Below, piece after piece: positions 34,291 to 43,067 of a stretch of DNA of 64,000 nucleotides (the first letter of the stretch is position 1; every line of letters begins with the position of its first letter). Made by a program: the position numbers and the translations under genes. The DNA comes from Slackia heliotrinireducens DSM 20476 (lineage in GTDB: Bacteria; Actinomycetota; Coriobacteriia; Coriobacteriales; Eggerthellaceae). The stretch spans positions 2,728,001 through 2,792,000 of the forward strand of contig NC_013165.1 in the NCBI RefSeq assembly GCF_000023885.1. Reading direction: 5' to 3'. The notes under the pieces are model-generated. The model did not search any database, had not been told where the DNA came from, and was given only the letters and a program-made list of their open reading frames with translations.

Positions 34291-34509
34291 TTACTCTGCG
34301 TCGAGGGCGTCCAGGCGGGCGATGATCTCGTCGATCTGCTCCTTGGGCAGGCCAACCTGGGGGAACTTCAGCAGGACCCTCATCTTCATGCCAGCCACGG
34401 GGCCCAGCTCAGGGTTGCTGACGAAGCCAGGGATGTACTCGTCGATGATGGCGACCGCGCGCTCGTCTTCCAAAACCTCGCGAAGCTTGCTCTTGCTCGA
34501 AATTGCCAT
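34291..34509 (-). CDS. Small helical protein of the PanB-like/SDR operon
   Basis: A 72-residue acidic helical protein (MAISSKSKLREVLEDERAVA, then IIDEYIPGFVSNPELGPVAG). The pattern 'LREVLED...IIDEYIPGF..NPEL' resembles small helical domains appended to the C-termini of some hydrolases, but here it is freestanding. AGAAAGGGAGCATC precedes the ATG. It may be a small subunit or carrier for one of the neighbouring enzymes. Function not recognised. Confidence 0.75.
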   Translation of the reverse strand: MAISSKSKLREVLEDERAVAIIDEYIPGFVSNPELGPVAGMKMRVLLKFPQVGLPKEQIDEIIARLDALDAE

Positions 34510-34683
34510 GATGCTCCCTTTCTCTTGAAGCGTGACGTTTGCCCGCACATGCGGGTTGTTACCAAAACATTCGGGGTGAACCAAAGGGAATATCGTCTCT
34601 GGTTCGGCAGGGCGATTTTGGCGAGTGCGATAGCCCTGCGCTTCGACCGAAGCGTACTTAGGCACGTGGGGTCAAAATTGGCC

Positions 34684-35583
34684 TTAGGCGTGGAGGCCGC
34701 CTTCCATGGTGTAGCTCCAGGGCTTTTCCTGGAAGCTCAAGCCAGCGCCGCCGTCCACGTCGATTACGCGGCCGTACATGAAGTCGGAAACGCCGGTGCA
34801 CATGGTGACGATCACGCGCGCCATCATGTCGGGCGTGGAAGCCACAGGGGCGTCGGACAGGCTCATCTGGTCGTGTTGCCACTCCTGACCGTAGCGCTCG
34901 GTGGTTTCCAGGCAATTGGCGATGGCGCCGGGGGTGACCATGGCGCCGGGAGCCACGCAGTTCACGTTGATGCCGTACTGTTTCAGCTCCTTGGCGATGC
35001 CGCGGGTCATGCCGATGACGCCGGCCTTCGCCGCGTTGTAATGGGTCATCATGGCCAGCTTGGTCATGTCCTCGCCACGATACGCAACGGAGGCGATGGT
35101 GACGATCTTGCCGCCGTGCTTGGCCTTCACCATGGAACGGGCGCAGGCCTGGACCAGGAAGTACTGGCCCTTCATATCGGTGTCGACCACGTCGTCGTAC
35201 AGTTCTTCGTCCATATCCAGGAACGCGCGGGCCTGCCAGGTGGCGGCCACGGGCACGCAGATGTCCACGGGGCCGAAGGTTTCCTCGGCGAAGTCGACCA
35301 GAGCCTGGCAATCCTCAATCTTGCGGGTGTCGAACGCCTTGAACGCCACATTCTCGCGCTCCAGATCCTCAAGGGCCTCCATGGCCAGGTCGCCCCACTC
35401 CTGGGAACGCGCGCCGAAAACAACCTTGGCACCCAGTTCAGCCAGGCGGTTCACCACGAACAGAGCCAAACCGACGCTGCCGCTGACCACGGCAACCTTG
35501 CCGGAAAGGTCCATGAGGTCGGTCATAGGCTCAACATCCTCAAGCGCGTCGGCCGACATGTAGAAGAGTGTTTCCTTGTCCAT
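34684..35583 (-). CDS. Short-chain dehydrogenase/reductase
   Basis: A 299-residue SDR. The NAD(P)-binding turn reads VVSGSVGLALFVVNRLAELG (a variant of TGxxxGxG), the catalytic Tyr-Lys pair is YNAAKAG with an upstream serine (VTIASVAYRG), and the C-terminal VIDVDGGAGLSF is typical. A 30-residue N-terminal extension precedes the fold. It is first in a minus-strand operon with the small protein and PanB-like enzyme, downstream of a LuxR gene. Substrate presumably an alcohol or ketone linked to the PanB-like reaction. Confidence 0.9.
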   Translation of the reverse strand: MDKETLFYMSADALEDVEPMTDLMDLSGKVAVVSGSVGLALFVVNRLAELGAKVVFGARSQEWGDLAMEALEDLERENVAFKAFDTRKIEDCQALVDFAEETFGPVDICVPVAATWQARAFLDMDEELYDDVVDTDMKGQYFLVQACARSMVKAKHGGKIVTIASVAYRGEDMTKLAMMTHYNAAKAGVIGMTRGIAKELKQYGINVNCVAPGAMVTPGAIANCLETTERYGQEWQHDQMSLSDAPVASTPDMMARVIVTMCTGVSDFMYGRVIDVDGGAGLSFQEKPWSYTMEGGLHA

Positions 35584-35769
35584 ACGTACCCTTTCTCCTG
35601 CAAATTGTTCCCTTACGAAACCAAACCGCGAAATGCGGTACATTCACATCAAGAAAAACCAGGTCGGACGGTGGAAAGCGAAACGCAACCGCTTTGTGTT
35701 TCCCGTTGACGGTTCCATTATGGAACGCTGCGTCAAAGGCGAGAACTGATAATCATCGGTATAGTTTTT

Positions 35770-35783
35770 ACCCAATATTGGGT
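35770..35783. promoter_or_regulatory. Perfect palindrome upstream of the SDR operon
   Basis: ACCCAATATTGGGT, a 14-base perfect palindrome 187 bases before the SDR start, in the 291-base gap below the LuxR gene. A candidate site for the LuxR protein encoded next to it. Confidence 0.55.
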
Positions 35784-35874
35784 ATTCACGGTTTTACGCG
35801 GGCACGTGGGTCGAAACATTGCGTTGGCGCTTTCGCACGAGACGTTCGGCACGTCGCGAAGTGCATGTCTTCTA

Positions 35875-36645
35875 TTATCGATTACCCAACACACGTACCA
35901 GTAACTCCTGCTGGCTGGATACGTTCAGCTTTTTGTAGATGTGTGCAATGTGCTTGTAGGCCGTGGACACGGTTATGTGCAGCGTGGCTGCCACATGCGA
36001 TGCCGAAAGTCCCTGTGTAAGCAGATTCACTACCTCAAGTTCGCGCTTGGTCAAAACCCGGTCGAGCTGGAGGGTATCGGCTTCGCTATGCATGCCGGGA
36101 ACGAGCCTCGGGTCCGTGAAGAAGTTCTTGTACAGGTTGCCGATTTGGGCCATGGCGTGCCGAACGATTTCGACCTCCCGATCCGTGAAGCGGCTTTGCT
36201 GGGTGCGGTCCAGCGAAAAGGCCGCACGGGGCATTCCGGATTGGTCGAACAGGGCTATGGCCAGCGAACACTTCACTCCGCGAACCATGATGTAATTGGC
36301 TATGAACTCCGTAATGGGTTCTTTTTCCCACATTATTTGCTGGACATGGGGCAGGGCATGCTCCTCCCTTGAAACGTCGGTGCTCAGGTTCCATTTCGTG
36401 GTGGAGAGGCGTGAATAATACTCGATGTACATGTTCATCCATCGAGTTTTCATGTTGACGAGATACTGGTCGCACACGCGGCGGTTCTCGTCCAGACACA
36501 TGGCAATGCCCTGTTCATAGGGGACAAGATCATCGATCTCATCAAGCACGGCGCGAACGAACATGACCGGGTTGTGAATCGACCCGCACATCATCACGTA
36601 GTCGTAGATCTTCTCCCAAGGAATCTCTGCCCGCCGTTGAATCAT
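35875..36645 (-). CDS. LuxR-family regulator with N-terminal sensory domain
   Basis: A 256-residue soluble regulator. The C-terminus has the LuxR helix-turn-helix (LTKRELEVVNLLTQGLSASH, then HITVSTAYKHIAHIYKKL). Residues 1-180 look like a GAF-type sensor. The ATG at 36645 is chosen because GGAGGCGAAA precedes it; an ATG at 36657 overlaps that site. It lies upstream of the SDR operon on the same strand and probably controls it. Confidence 0.88.
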   Translation of the reverse strand: MIQRRAEIPWEKIYDYVMMCGSIHNPVMFVRAVLDEIDDLVPYEQGIAMCLDENRRVCDQYLVNMKTRWMNMYIEYYSRLSTTKWNLSTDVSREEHALPHVQQIMWEKEPITEFIANYIMVRGVKCSLAIALFDQSGMPRAAFSLDRTQQSRFTDREVEIVRHAMAQIGNLYKNFFTDPRLVPGMHSEADTLQLDRVLTKRELEVVNLLTQGLSASHVAATLHITVSTAYKHIAHIYKKLNVSSQQELLVRVLGNR

Positions 36646-36730
36646 TTTCGCCTCCACGCATCAACAGTGCACGAACACACCGCCCAACCCATTACGACGC
36701 CCCGTAGTCGCGGCAAAATGAAAAACTGTG

Positions 36731-37162
36731 CTACTTAGAAATCTGATTGCATGCCCATTCGCGAGCCTTCTGGTCGAGAACGTCCCGGCGCAACATGCCA
36801 AGGTCCTCGCCGAAGAACCGCTTGACCTCTTCGATTGTGCTGTTCTGTCGCTTCGCGATTGCCTCGGCCTCCGCCTCGAGCTCCTCGTAGGTGACATCGA
36901 TGCCCCGCTCGGCGACGATCGCCTTGATCACGCGAGGCTCCTTGGCTTCGAACACGGCTGCGGCGCGCATCTCCTCGCGCTGCTCGTCCAGCTCTCTCGT
37001 CGGGAACATATGCATATCGCCGCCGGCCAGGCGGTCGTACTGCATGTTGTGGCGAAGCTGCAGCTCAACGTAGCGAAGCTCGTTTTCGATGGCTTCCTCC
37101 GGCACGTCGATGTCGTAATCCTCCACGAACCGGCGCCAAACGCTTTCATGGTATGCCATCAT
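36731..37162 (-). CDS. Trigger-factor C-terminal-domain-like chaperone
   Basis: A 143-residue, highly charged helical protein resembling the substrate-cradling C-terminal domain of trigger factor (DVPEEAIENELRYVELQLRH; then EPRVIKAIVAERGIDVTYEE; RDVLDQKAREWACNQ). The ribosome-binding and isomerase domains are absent. Its start overlaps the stop of the GroEL-like gene (ATGATGG), so translation is coupled. A freestanding cradle paired with a chaperonin suggests a dedicated folding pair for some client enzyme. The assignment is by pattern only. Confidence 0.65.
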   Translation of the reverse strand: MMAYHESVWRRFVEDYDIDVPEEAIENELRYVELQLRHNMQYDRLAGGDMHMFPTRELDEQREEMRAAAVFEAKEPRVIKAIVAERGIDVTYEELEAEAEAIAKRQNSTIEEVKRFFGEDLGMLRRDVLDQKAREWACNQISK

Positions 37163-38802
37163 TCGTCTCCGTTCGCGTCGCCTTTGCGAGCGCTGTCCTT
37201 CAGGGTCACGCCTGCCTCTGTGAGCAGGGCCGTTCCCGCTACGGAGAACGCTGCTTCCAGGGCGCTGCGGGTCACGCGCACAGGATCCAGGATGCCTGCC
37301 GCCATCAAATCCTCGAAGGCGTCCGTCGCCGCGTTGTACCCGATGCCTGCGGGCTGCTCTTCCAGCTTCGCCAGCACGGCCGCACCGTTCTTGCCGGCGT
37401 TTTCCGCAATCTGGCGGACGGGTGCGCCCAGCGCCGCCACGCCGATGGCAGCTCCGGCACGCTCGTCACCTTCCAGGCTTTCCACCAGGCCCGACAGCTC
37501 TTGCGCCGCATTCAGCAACGCCAAACCGCCGCCGGCGACCACGCCCTCCTCGTAGGCTGCGCGGGCCGCGTTGACCGCGTCTTCCACGCGCATCTTGCGT
37601 TCCCACTGCTCGGCTTCGGTCATACCGCCTACGCGGATGGTAGCCACTCCCGATACGAATGCGGCCAGGCGTTCTTCATGGCGCTTGCGGTTGAACTCGT
37701 ATTCGGTGTTTTCGGCATAATAGCGAAGCTGCGCCTCGCGATCGGCGATGGCCTGCGGGTCTCCGCCGCCGCCTTCGATGGACGTGCGGTTCTTCGTGAT
37801 GACCACGCGCTCGGCGCTGCCCAGCTCGGTACGGGTCACGTCGCGCAAACTCATGCCTGCGGTTTCGACGATTGCCGTGCCGCCGGTCTGAATGGCCAGG
37901 TCATCAAGGCGCCACAGGCGGCCTTCGCCATACGCCGGCGCAATGACCGCCGCCGTGTTCATGTCGCCTGCCTGGTTGTTGCCCAGCACCAGCGCCAGCG
38001 CTTCGCCTTCCAGACCGTCGCAGACGATCAAGCAGTCGCGGTCGTCTTCGGCAGCGCAAATGAGCGCAGGCAGGATGTCGTCTTTGGCTGAGATCTTCTT
38101 GTCGGTCAGCAGGATATAAGGACGGTCCAAAACTGCCGTGAGCTGGGATTTGTCGGTAATCATGTGCGGCGAGGTGTATCCGCGGTCGAACACGATGCCG
38201 CAGGCAAGGTCCAGTTCGGTTTCCAATCGGCGAGAGTCGTCCACGTTCACGACGCCTTCCAGCCCTACCTTGTACAGGGCCTCGCCGACCATGGCACCCA
38301 GCTTTTCGTCCTGGCAGGAGATGGTCGCCACGCGGGCCAGGTCGTCCTGGGTTTCAACGGGAATCGCCACTTTCCGAAGGTGCTCGACCGCAGCATCGCA
38401 TACCATCTGCACGCCGCGGCGCAAAGCCAGTGGGTCGGACCCTGCGGCCACCATGCGGAATGCGTTTTCCATCAGGGCCTGCGTTAGGACGACGGCGGTG
38501 GTTGTCCCGTCGCCTGCCGTATCGTTCGCTTTGATGGCGGCCTCTTTGCACAGCTGCGCGCCCATGTTCTCCAGCGGATCGGGCAGCACAACGCTTTTGG
38601 CGATGGTCACGCCGTCGTTGGTGATGAGCACCGGGGCGTCAGGGGCGGCCGCATCGCCGTAATCGGCGCCGTACAGGTTCGCTTTCTGAGGCATGGCGAC
38701 ATTGCGACCGCGGGGACCGAGCGTCACCCGCACGGCATCGGCCAGCGCGTTCACGCCCGCCAGCATTCCGTTACGTGCGTCGCCTCCATAGACCGTAGGC
38801 AT
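37159..38802 (-). CDS. Divergent GroEL-family chaperonin
   Basis: A 547-residue GroEL homologue, normal length. ATPase motifs are intact (RVTLGPRGRNV, ITNDGVTIAKS, AGDGTTTAVVL, VVAGGGLALLNA). It is divergent: there is a short Ala/Asp-rich insertion around residues 42-57 and the GGM-rich tail is missing (it ends KGDANGDE). No groES is adjacent; instead it is coupled to the trigger-factor-like gene. It is probably a secondary chaperonin rather than the housekeeping one. GGAAG precedes ATG 38802; its upstream region has TTTTAGGCAT and TTTTAGGTAT. Confidence 0.9.
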   Translation of the reverse strand: MPTVYGGDARNGMLAGVNALADAVRVTLGPRGRNVAMPQKANLYGADYGDAAAPDAPVLITNDGVTIAKSVVLPDPLENMGAQLCKEAAIKANDTAGDGTTTAVVLTQALMENAFRMVAAGSDPLALRRGVQMVCDAAVEHLRKVAIPVETQDDLARVATISCQDEKLGAMVGEALYKVGLEGVVNVDDSRRLETELDLACGIVFDRGYTSPHMITDKSQLTAVLDRPYILLTDKKISAKDDILPALICAAEDDRDCLIVCDGLEGEALALVLGNNQAGDMNTAAVIAPAYGEGRLWRLDDLAIQTGGTAIVETAGMSLRDVTRTELGSAERVVITKNRTSIEGGGGDPQAIADREAQLRYYAENTEYEFNRKRHEERLAAFVSGVATIRVGGMTEAEQWERKMRVEDAVNAARAAYEEGVVAGGGLALLNAAQELSGLVESLEGDERAGAAIGVAALGAPVRQIAENAGKNGAAVLAKLEEQPAGIGYNAATDAFEDLMAAGILDPVRVTRSALEAAFSVAGTALLTEAGVTLKDSARKGDANGDE

Positions 38803-39034
38803 GGCGAAATCGCTTCCTTTCGGAAATCGAGACAGAATATGCAAGGGTAGTGCAATAAAAAGTGTACGTGATATGGGTGAAATTGAGTATCGCACTTTTA
38901 GGCATCTCTTATGCCCAATTTTAGGTATACGAGCGGCCAATTAGCTTTGTTGAGACGCAAGCGGTTCGGTGCGCTGCGGATCGAAACGTCGCACCACGTC
39001 ACCTAAGAGATGAAGTTCAGAGGGCCCAGCGAGC

Positions 39035-39063
39035 GGGACAAAAGGCTCCGTCCCCATTGTCCC
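39035..39063. repeat. GGGACAAAAGGCTCCGTCCC-type hairpin repeat
   Basis: Reads GGGACAAAAGGCTCCGTCCC then CATTGTCCC, ending one base before the LuxR stop codon. It is the reverse complement of the 26518-26545 copy and could form the transcript's 3' hairpin. Confidence 0.75.
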
Positions 39064-40518
39064 TTACGAGATGGGGCTCAGGCCGTCGATGCCTAGCACG
39101 TCGAACAGTTCTTCGCGGGAGTGGATGCCTATCTTCTGGTAGATATGGCGAACGTGGGCCTTTGCGGTTCCGTTCGCGATGAACAGCTCCTCCTCGATGG
39201 CGGATACGGTCTTCTTCTGGGCCAGCAAAAGCAACACCTCGGTCTCTCGGGCGGTCAGGCCGTGTTCCGTCGCAACGGCGTTGCAACGGTCGGCGATCTC
39301 CTGCTTGCGCAGCAGCTCGGCGTCCTCGGTGCCGCCGTCGAGAAACGTCGCACCCCAGGTTCCGCCGAAATCCCTGGTAGAAAGGAACACGAACGAGCCC
39401 ATGACCACGGCCGCAATGGCTAGAAACGCCACTGCCGTGTCGCCGGAAACAGACCCGACCGCGAAAACATGCCCTGCGGCTGCCAGCTGACGACCGGCGA
39501 ACATGCACAGCAGACGCACGCCGCGCTCGATGCCGAACAGCCACACGGCGGACACCCCGTACCGATAGCAGATGTTCGCGCAAATGAGCATGATCAGGAT
39601 GCTCAGGCCCGTATAGGCGCCCGCCACGCAGACGTTGCTGACCACGGTTCCCGAATACCCGAAGATGGGAATGAGCAGAAACGCCGCCACCATGAGCGGC
39701 AACCCCATCTTATATATGATGTTGAAATCGAACTTCCTCCCCTGAAGCGTGACGCCGACAAGCACCACCAGCGCAACCAGCACGGTGCCCGGCGCCGAAT
39801 GGGCTCCGAACATGCCGCTGCCGTACAGCGTCGGCTCCAGCGTGCCGTACGCGAACGCGTAGCAGGCCATCAGCAGGATGGCGCGCCACGGAACCGAGAA
39901 ACTCACCCATGACGAGGACGGACGCTCGGGCTCGGGCACCTTCCCAAACGAACGCTGGAGGGCGAACAGCGCCACGGCGGGAAGAATCGCCGTCATGACG
40001 AACAGCCACGGGAATTGGAAGCCTCGGTACACGTATACGATGATCGCGCCCACCAAGATGGAACAGGAGTAGTAAAGCGCCACGCGAAGCGGGTTCAAAC
40101 ATCCGTACAGTTCGCTCCACATGAGAATCATGACGGACGTGCCCACACCGCCGAGCAAAGCGCCGGCAGCCTCCAGCAGCAACGCATGATCGGGCAGCCA
40201 CAGCGAGCAGAACATGGCGCAGGTCGAAAGGGTCATGGTGGCGCAGCACAGCGCGAACAGCCAGCGCTTCTGGAAAAACGGCCCCACCCGGCGTGACAGC
40301 GCGGCCCAAATCAGAAGCATTGCAGCCAGCGCCATGTCGAACAGGTCGTGCGTGGCGAATCCAGTATCGGGATAAGGAACGAAGCTTCCGACGAAGCCGA
40401 TTTCGATCCAAGCTCGATACACGCCAAGCCCCAGAAACTCCAAAGGAATGGTCGGCATCCTGAACGACAGGGACTTCAACGGATCGTTCTCTTTCACATT
40501 CTCATCAACGGACGACAT
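39064..40518 (-). CDS. Membrane-bound LuxR-family regulator (MFS-like sensor)
   Basis: A 484-residue protein with about twelve predicted transmembrane helices in residues 25-390, then a cytoplasmic LuxR helix-turn-helix (LTARETEVLLLLAQKKTVSA...GTAKAHVRHIYQKIGIHSREEL). This architecture is widespread in Eggerthellaceae, where it often sits beside genes for exported flavoprotein reductases. It is divergent from the Tat flavoprotein gene at 40798 and likely regulates it after sensing a substrate at the membrane. GGAGGAGGGCC lies upstream of the ATG. Confidence 0.92.
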   Translation of the reverse strand: MSSVDENVKENDPLKSLSFRMPTIPLEFLGLGVYRAWIEIGFVGSFVPYPDTGFATHDLFDMALAAMLLIWAALSRRVGPFFQKRWLFALCCATMTLSTCAMFCSLWLPDHALLLEAAGALLGGVGTSVMILMWSELYGCLNPLRVALYYSCSILVGAIIVYVYRGFQFPWLFVMTAILPAVALFALQRSFGKVPEPERPSSSWVSFSVPWRAILLMACYAFAYGTLEPTLYGSGMFGAHSAPGTVLVALVVLVGVTLQGRKFDFNIIYKMGLPLMVAAFLLIPIFGYSGTVVSNVCVAGAYTGLSILIMLICANICYRYGVSAVWLFGIERGVRLLCMFAGRQLAAAGHVFAVGSVSGDTAVAFLAIAAVVMGSFVFLSTRDFGGTWGATFLDGGTEDAELLRKQEIADRCNAVATEHGLTARETEVLLLLAQKKTVSAIEEELFIANGTAKAHVRHIYQKIGIHSREELFDVLGIDGLSPIS

Positions 40519-40797
40519 GCAGACCGGCCCTCCTCCGAATATCGCATCTCGCTTGAAGCATTGTAGCGCAACCCCCTACGCGCGCGTTGGGGCCGTCGAC
40601 CTCCCATTGCGACCTTGAACAGGTGTTTTACGGGGGTTATGCCAGGGGGTTACAAAAATAGACCCCCGTTTACGCCGCTCGGTCGATGTAATGACCGCCT
40701 GGGTGAAGACTACGGTAGCACCGTCATGAAGTTGCAAGAAAGCAACAATCCGGCAAACGGGCCGAGGAGAGAGGCCCTGGACCAAGGAGGGGTAATT

Positions 40798-42450
40798 ATG
40801 ACGGAACTTTCACGACGCGACCTGTTCAAGTTCGGCAGCTTGGCAGCCATCGGCGCTGCGGGCGCCGGCGCACTGGCTTCCTGCGCACCCAAGGGCGGCT
40901 CCGGTACCGCCGCCGGTTCTTCCGCAGACGCAGGCACCGGCGAGACGGGCACGGCAGCCGGCCACAGGCGCGAGGGCTTGCCCAGCTTCCTTCAGGCTCC
41001 CGAGCCCATCACGGACATCGCTGAAACCAAGGACTACGAGATCGTGGTTGTCGGCGCGGGTTCCCCCGGCGTCCCCTGCGCTCTGAAGGCCTTCCAGGAC
41101 GGAGCGAACGTGGCCCTGGTCACCAAGGAATCCGCCGCTTCCGCATTCGGCAACACCGGCTCCGGCATCGATCTGGACAACAGCGACCCGGTGGATGTGG
41201 CCAACCTGGTGTCCTTCCTCATGCAGGCCAACCAGTACCGACCCGACCGCAAGCAGATCGAGGCTTGGGCCTACAATTCCGGCGAAGCCGTCAAGTGGCT
41301 CATCGACTACGCCCAGAGCGCCGGCGCCCAGGTGGAAGACCAGGGCAACGCACAGGCGGCTCCGCTTGTCGCCAAGCAGGGCTACAACATCACCTTCGTC
41401 ACGTCGTTCTTCGGCCCCAAGCCCTACACCACCGGCGAAGGCATGAAGGACATCCTGGCCAAGGCCGAATCCGAAGGGCTCGAGGTATTCTACAGCACGC
41501 CCGCCGAGCAGCTGGTGACCGACGAGACCGGGCGCGTGACAGGCGTCATCTGCACCGCCTCCGACGGCAGCCACATCCAGTTCAACGCCTCCAAGGGCGT
41601 GGTCGTTGCGACCGGCGACTACCAGAGCGACACCGAAATGCTGCAGTACTACCAGCCCGATATGACCAACTTCGGGCCCAAGCAGGCTAACCGCAACGGC
41701 GACGGTCATAAGATGATCGTCTGGGCAGGCGGCAAGATCGAAGACATCGCGCACACCAAGATGCTGCACGACTTCGACGGCGGCCCGGCCTCCATGTGCG
41801 ACATGCCGTTCCTGCGCACCAAGATGAACGGCGAGCGCTTCTGCAACGAGACCTTCGCCATGTCCATCATGAACTGCTACCTGCGCAGCGCCGAGGACCA
41901 GGGGCATTACTGCCAGGTGTTCGACAGCGCCTACATGGAGAAGGGCGCGAATTTCCCCGGCAGGCTGTGGGATCCTGAAGAGCTGAAGGTGTACATGCCC
42001 GAAGAGGACGTGGAACGCGTGGGCGTCTTCTCCGACCAGATCCGCACCTTCAAGGCCGACACGCTGGAAGAGCTGGCCGAGAAACTCGAGATCACCGACG
42101 TCGATGCCTTCGTGCAGACCGTCGCCGATTACAACGCGCTTGCCGAGGCCGGCGCGGACACCCAGTTCGGCGTGCCCGCCGAGAGCCTGACCACCATCGA
42201 CACCCCGCCGTTCTACGGCATCCATCGCCATGTGCGCATGAGTTCCATCTGCGGCGGCGGCGTGGACGTCAACGAGAAGCAACAGTGCCTGACCCCCGAA
42301 GGCGAGGTCATCGAGGGACTGTACGCGATCGGCAACTGCGCCGGCAGGTTCTATGGCGGCATCGACTACCCGCTGGACGTCCCCGGCCTGAACCTGGGCC
42401 ACAACTACACCCAGGGCTACATGGTCGGCCGCGATTTGGCAGCGCAGTAG
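40798..42450 (+). CDS. Tat-exported fumarate-reductase-like flavoprotein
   Basis: A 550-residue FAD-dependent reductase. N-terminal twin-arginine motif (LSRRDLFKFG) and lipobox (ALASCAP) predict an exported lipoprotein. The FAD fold starts at IVVVGAGSPGVPCALKA; the C-terminus has GLYAIGNCAGRFYGGIDYPL. No haem motif is present, unlike the relative at 14523, so electrons must come from a separate carrier. AAGGAGGGGTAATT precedes the ATG. The divergent membrane LuxR regulator suggests substrate-induced expression. Acceptor unknown; the 279-base divergent region holds no gene. Confidence 0.9.
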   Translation: MTELSRRDLFKFGSLAAIGAAGAGALASCAPKGGSGTAAGSSADAGTGETGTAAGHRREGLPSFLQAPEPITDIAETKDYEIVVVGAGSPGVPCALKAFQDGANVALVTKESAASAFGNTGSGIDLDNSDPVDVANLVSFLMQANQYRPDRKQIEAWAYNSGEAVKWLIDYAQSAGAQVEDQGNAQAAPLVAKQGYNITFVTSFFGPKPYTTGEGMKDILAKAESEGLEVFYSTPAEQLVTDETGRVTGVICTASDGSHIQFNASKGVVVATGDYQSDTEMLQYYQPDMTNFGPKQANRNGDGHKMIVWAGGKIEDIAHTKMLHDFDGGPASMCDMPFLRTKMNGERFCNETFAMSIMNCYLRSAEDQGHYCQVFDSAYMEKGANFPGRLWDPEELKVYMPEEDVERVGVFSDQIRTFKADTLEELAEKLEITDVDAFVQTVADYNALAEAGADTQFGVPAESLTTIDTPPFYGIHRHVRMSSICGGGVDVNEKQQCLTPEGEVIEGLYAIGNCAGRFYGGIDYPLDVPGLNLGHNYTQGYMVGRDLAAQ

Positions 42451-42538
42451 GACCCGGCGGCTTTGCCGATCCGGCAAGCCCCGTCGTTCGCCCTCCTTTT
42501 CGGCATGGAGCATTCTCAATGGACGCTCCGCCGTTGAA

Positions 42539-42577
42539 GCCGGCGCAGGAATCGGACCTGCACCCTCCTGCGCCGGC
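42539..42577. other. Hairpin downstream of the second flavoprotein gene
   Basis: GCCGGCGCAGGA (42539-42550) pairs perfectly with TCCTGCGCCGGC (42566-42577). It lies just before the terminator and may protect the 3' end of the mRNA. Confidence 0.65.
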
Positions 42578-42583
42578 AATCCC

Positions 42584-42620
42584 AAGGCGGAATGCCCCGC
42601 AAAGGCGTTCCGCCTTCTTT
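42584..42620 (+). terminator. Terminator of the second flavoprotein gene
   Basis: AAGGCGGAA pairs with TTCCGCCTT and is followed by CTTTT, 130 bases after the stop. Confidence 0.85.
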
Positions 42621-42653
42621 TAGATGCCCGTTGAGCGCTCGCACCTCCTCCCC

Positions 42654-42881
42654 ATGCAACGAAAATTCCTTCCGTGGAGCACTTGAGGGGGATAATCCGC
42701 GCAGACTGACCTCCGACATCCCTCACGAGGCTTGCAGACCATACGTTTCGCCTCATTTACGAACGTTCTGTTGCATATCGTCAGATGATTTGGCGGCGAA
42801 TCGCCCTCCAGACGCATCCTCGAATCGGGTTCACGCGGATTATCCCCCTCAAGTGCTCCGGGAGTCGGTTTTTCGTTGCAC
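42654..42881. repeat. Inverted-arm element B (228 bp)
   Basis: Arms 42654-42701 and 42834-42881 (48 bases) are imperfect reverse complements; the inner 24 bases, including GAGCACTTGAGGGGGATAAT, are identical in both. The 132-base centre has no gene. The design, arm motif (TGCAACG outside, GGGGATAATC inside) and distance from a Tat flavoprotein gene match element A at 14108-14332, but the centres differ. Confidence 0.78.
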
Positions 42882-43067
42882 AGCCCCTTAAACGAGCAGC
42901 CGACGGACCTGATAGCGACGCTCCGCCCGACGAACCCCAAGCGTCCGCCAGGCAATCCCACATGCGGTGTCCCCGGCCGAACGGTCCCGCACGCGGCGCC
43001 TTGGCCGGACTGAGGCTTTGAGCCCGATTGCCGGGCCTCCGTCTCGTAGATTCCTGAGTTTTTGCTC

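Noticed and set aside
33301..35709. Plus-strand open frame of 802 codons
   Set aside because: Antisense to the PanB-like, small and SDR genes, which have clear motifs and ribosome sites.
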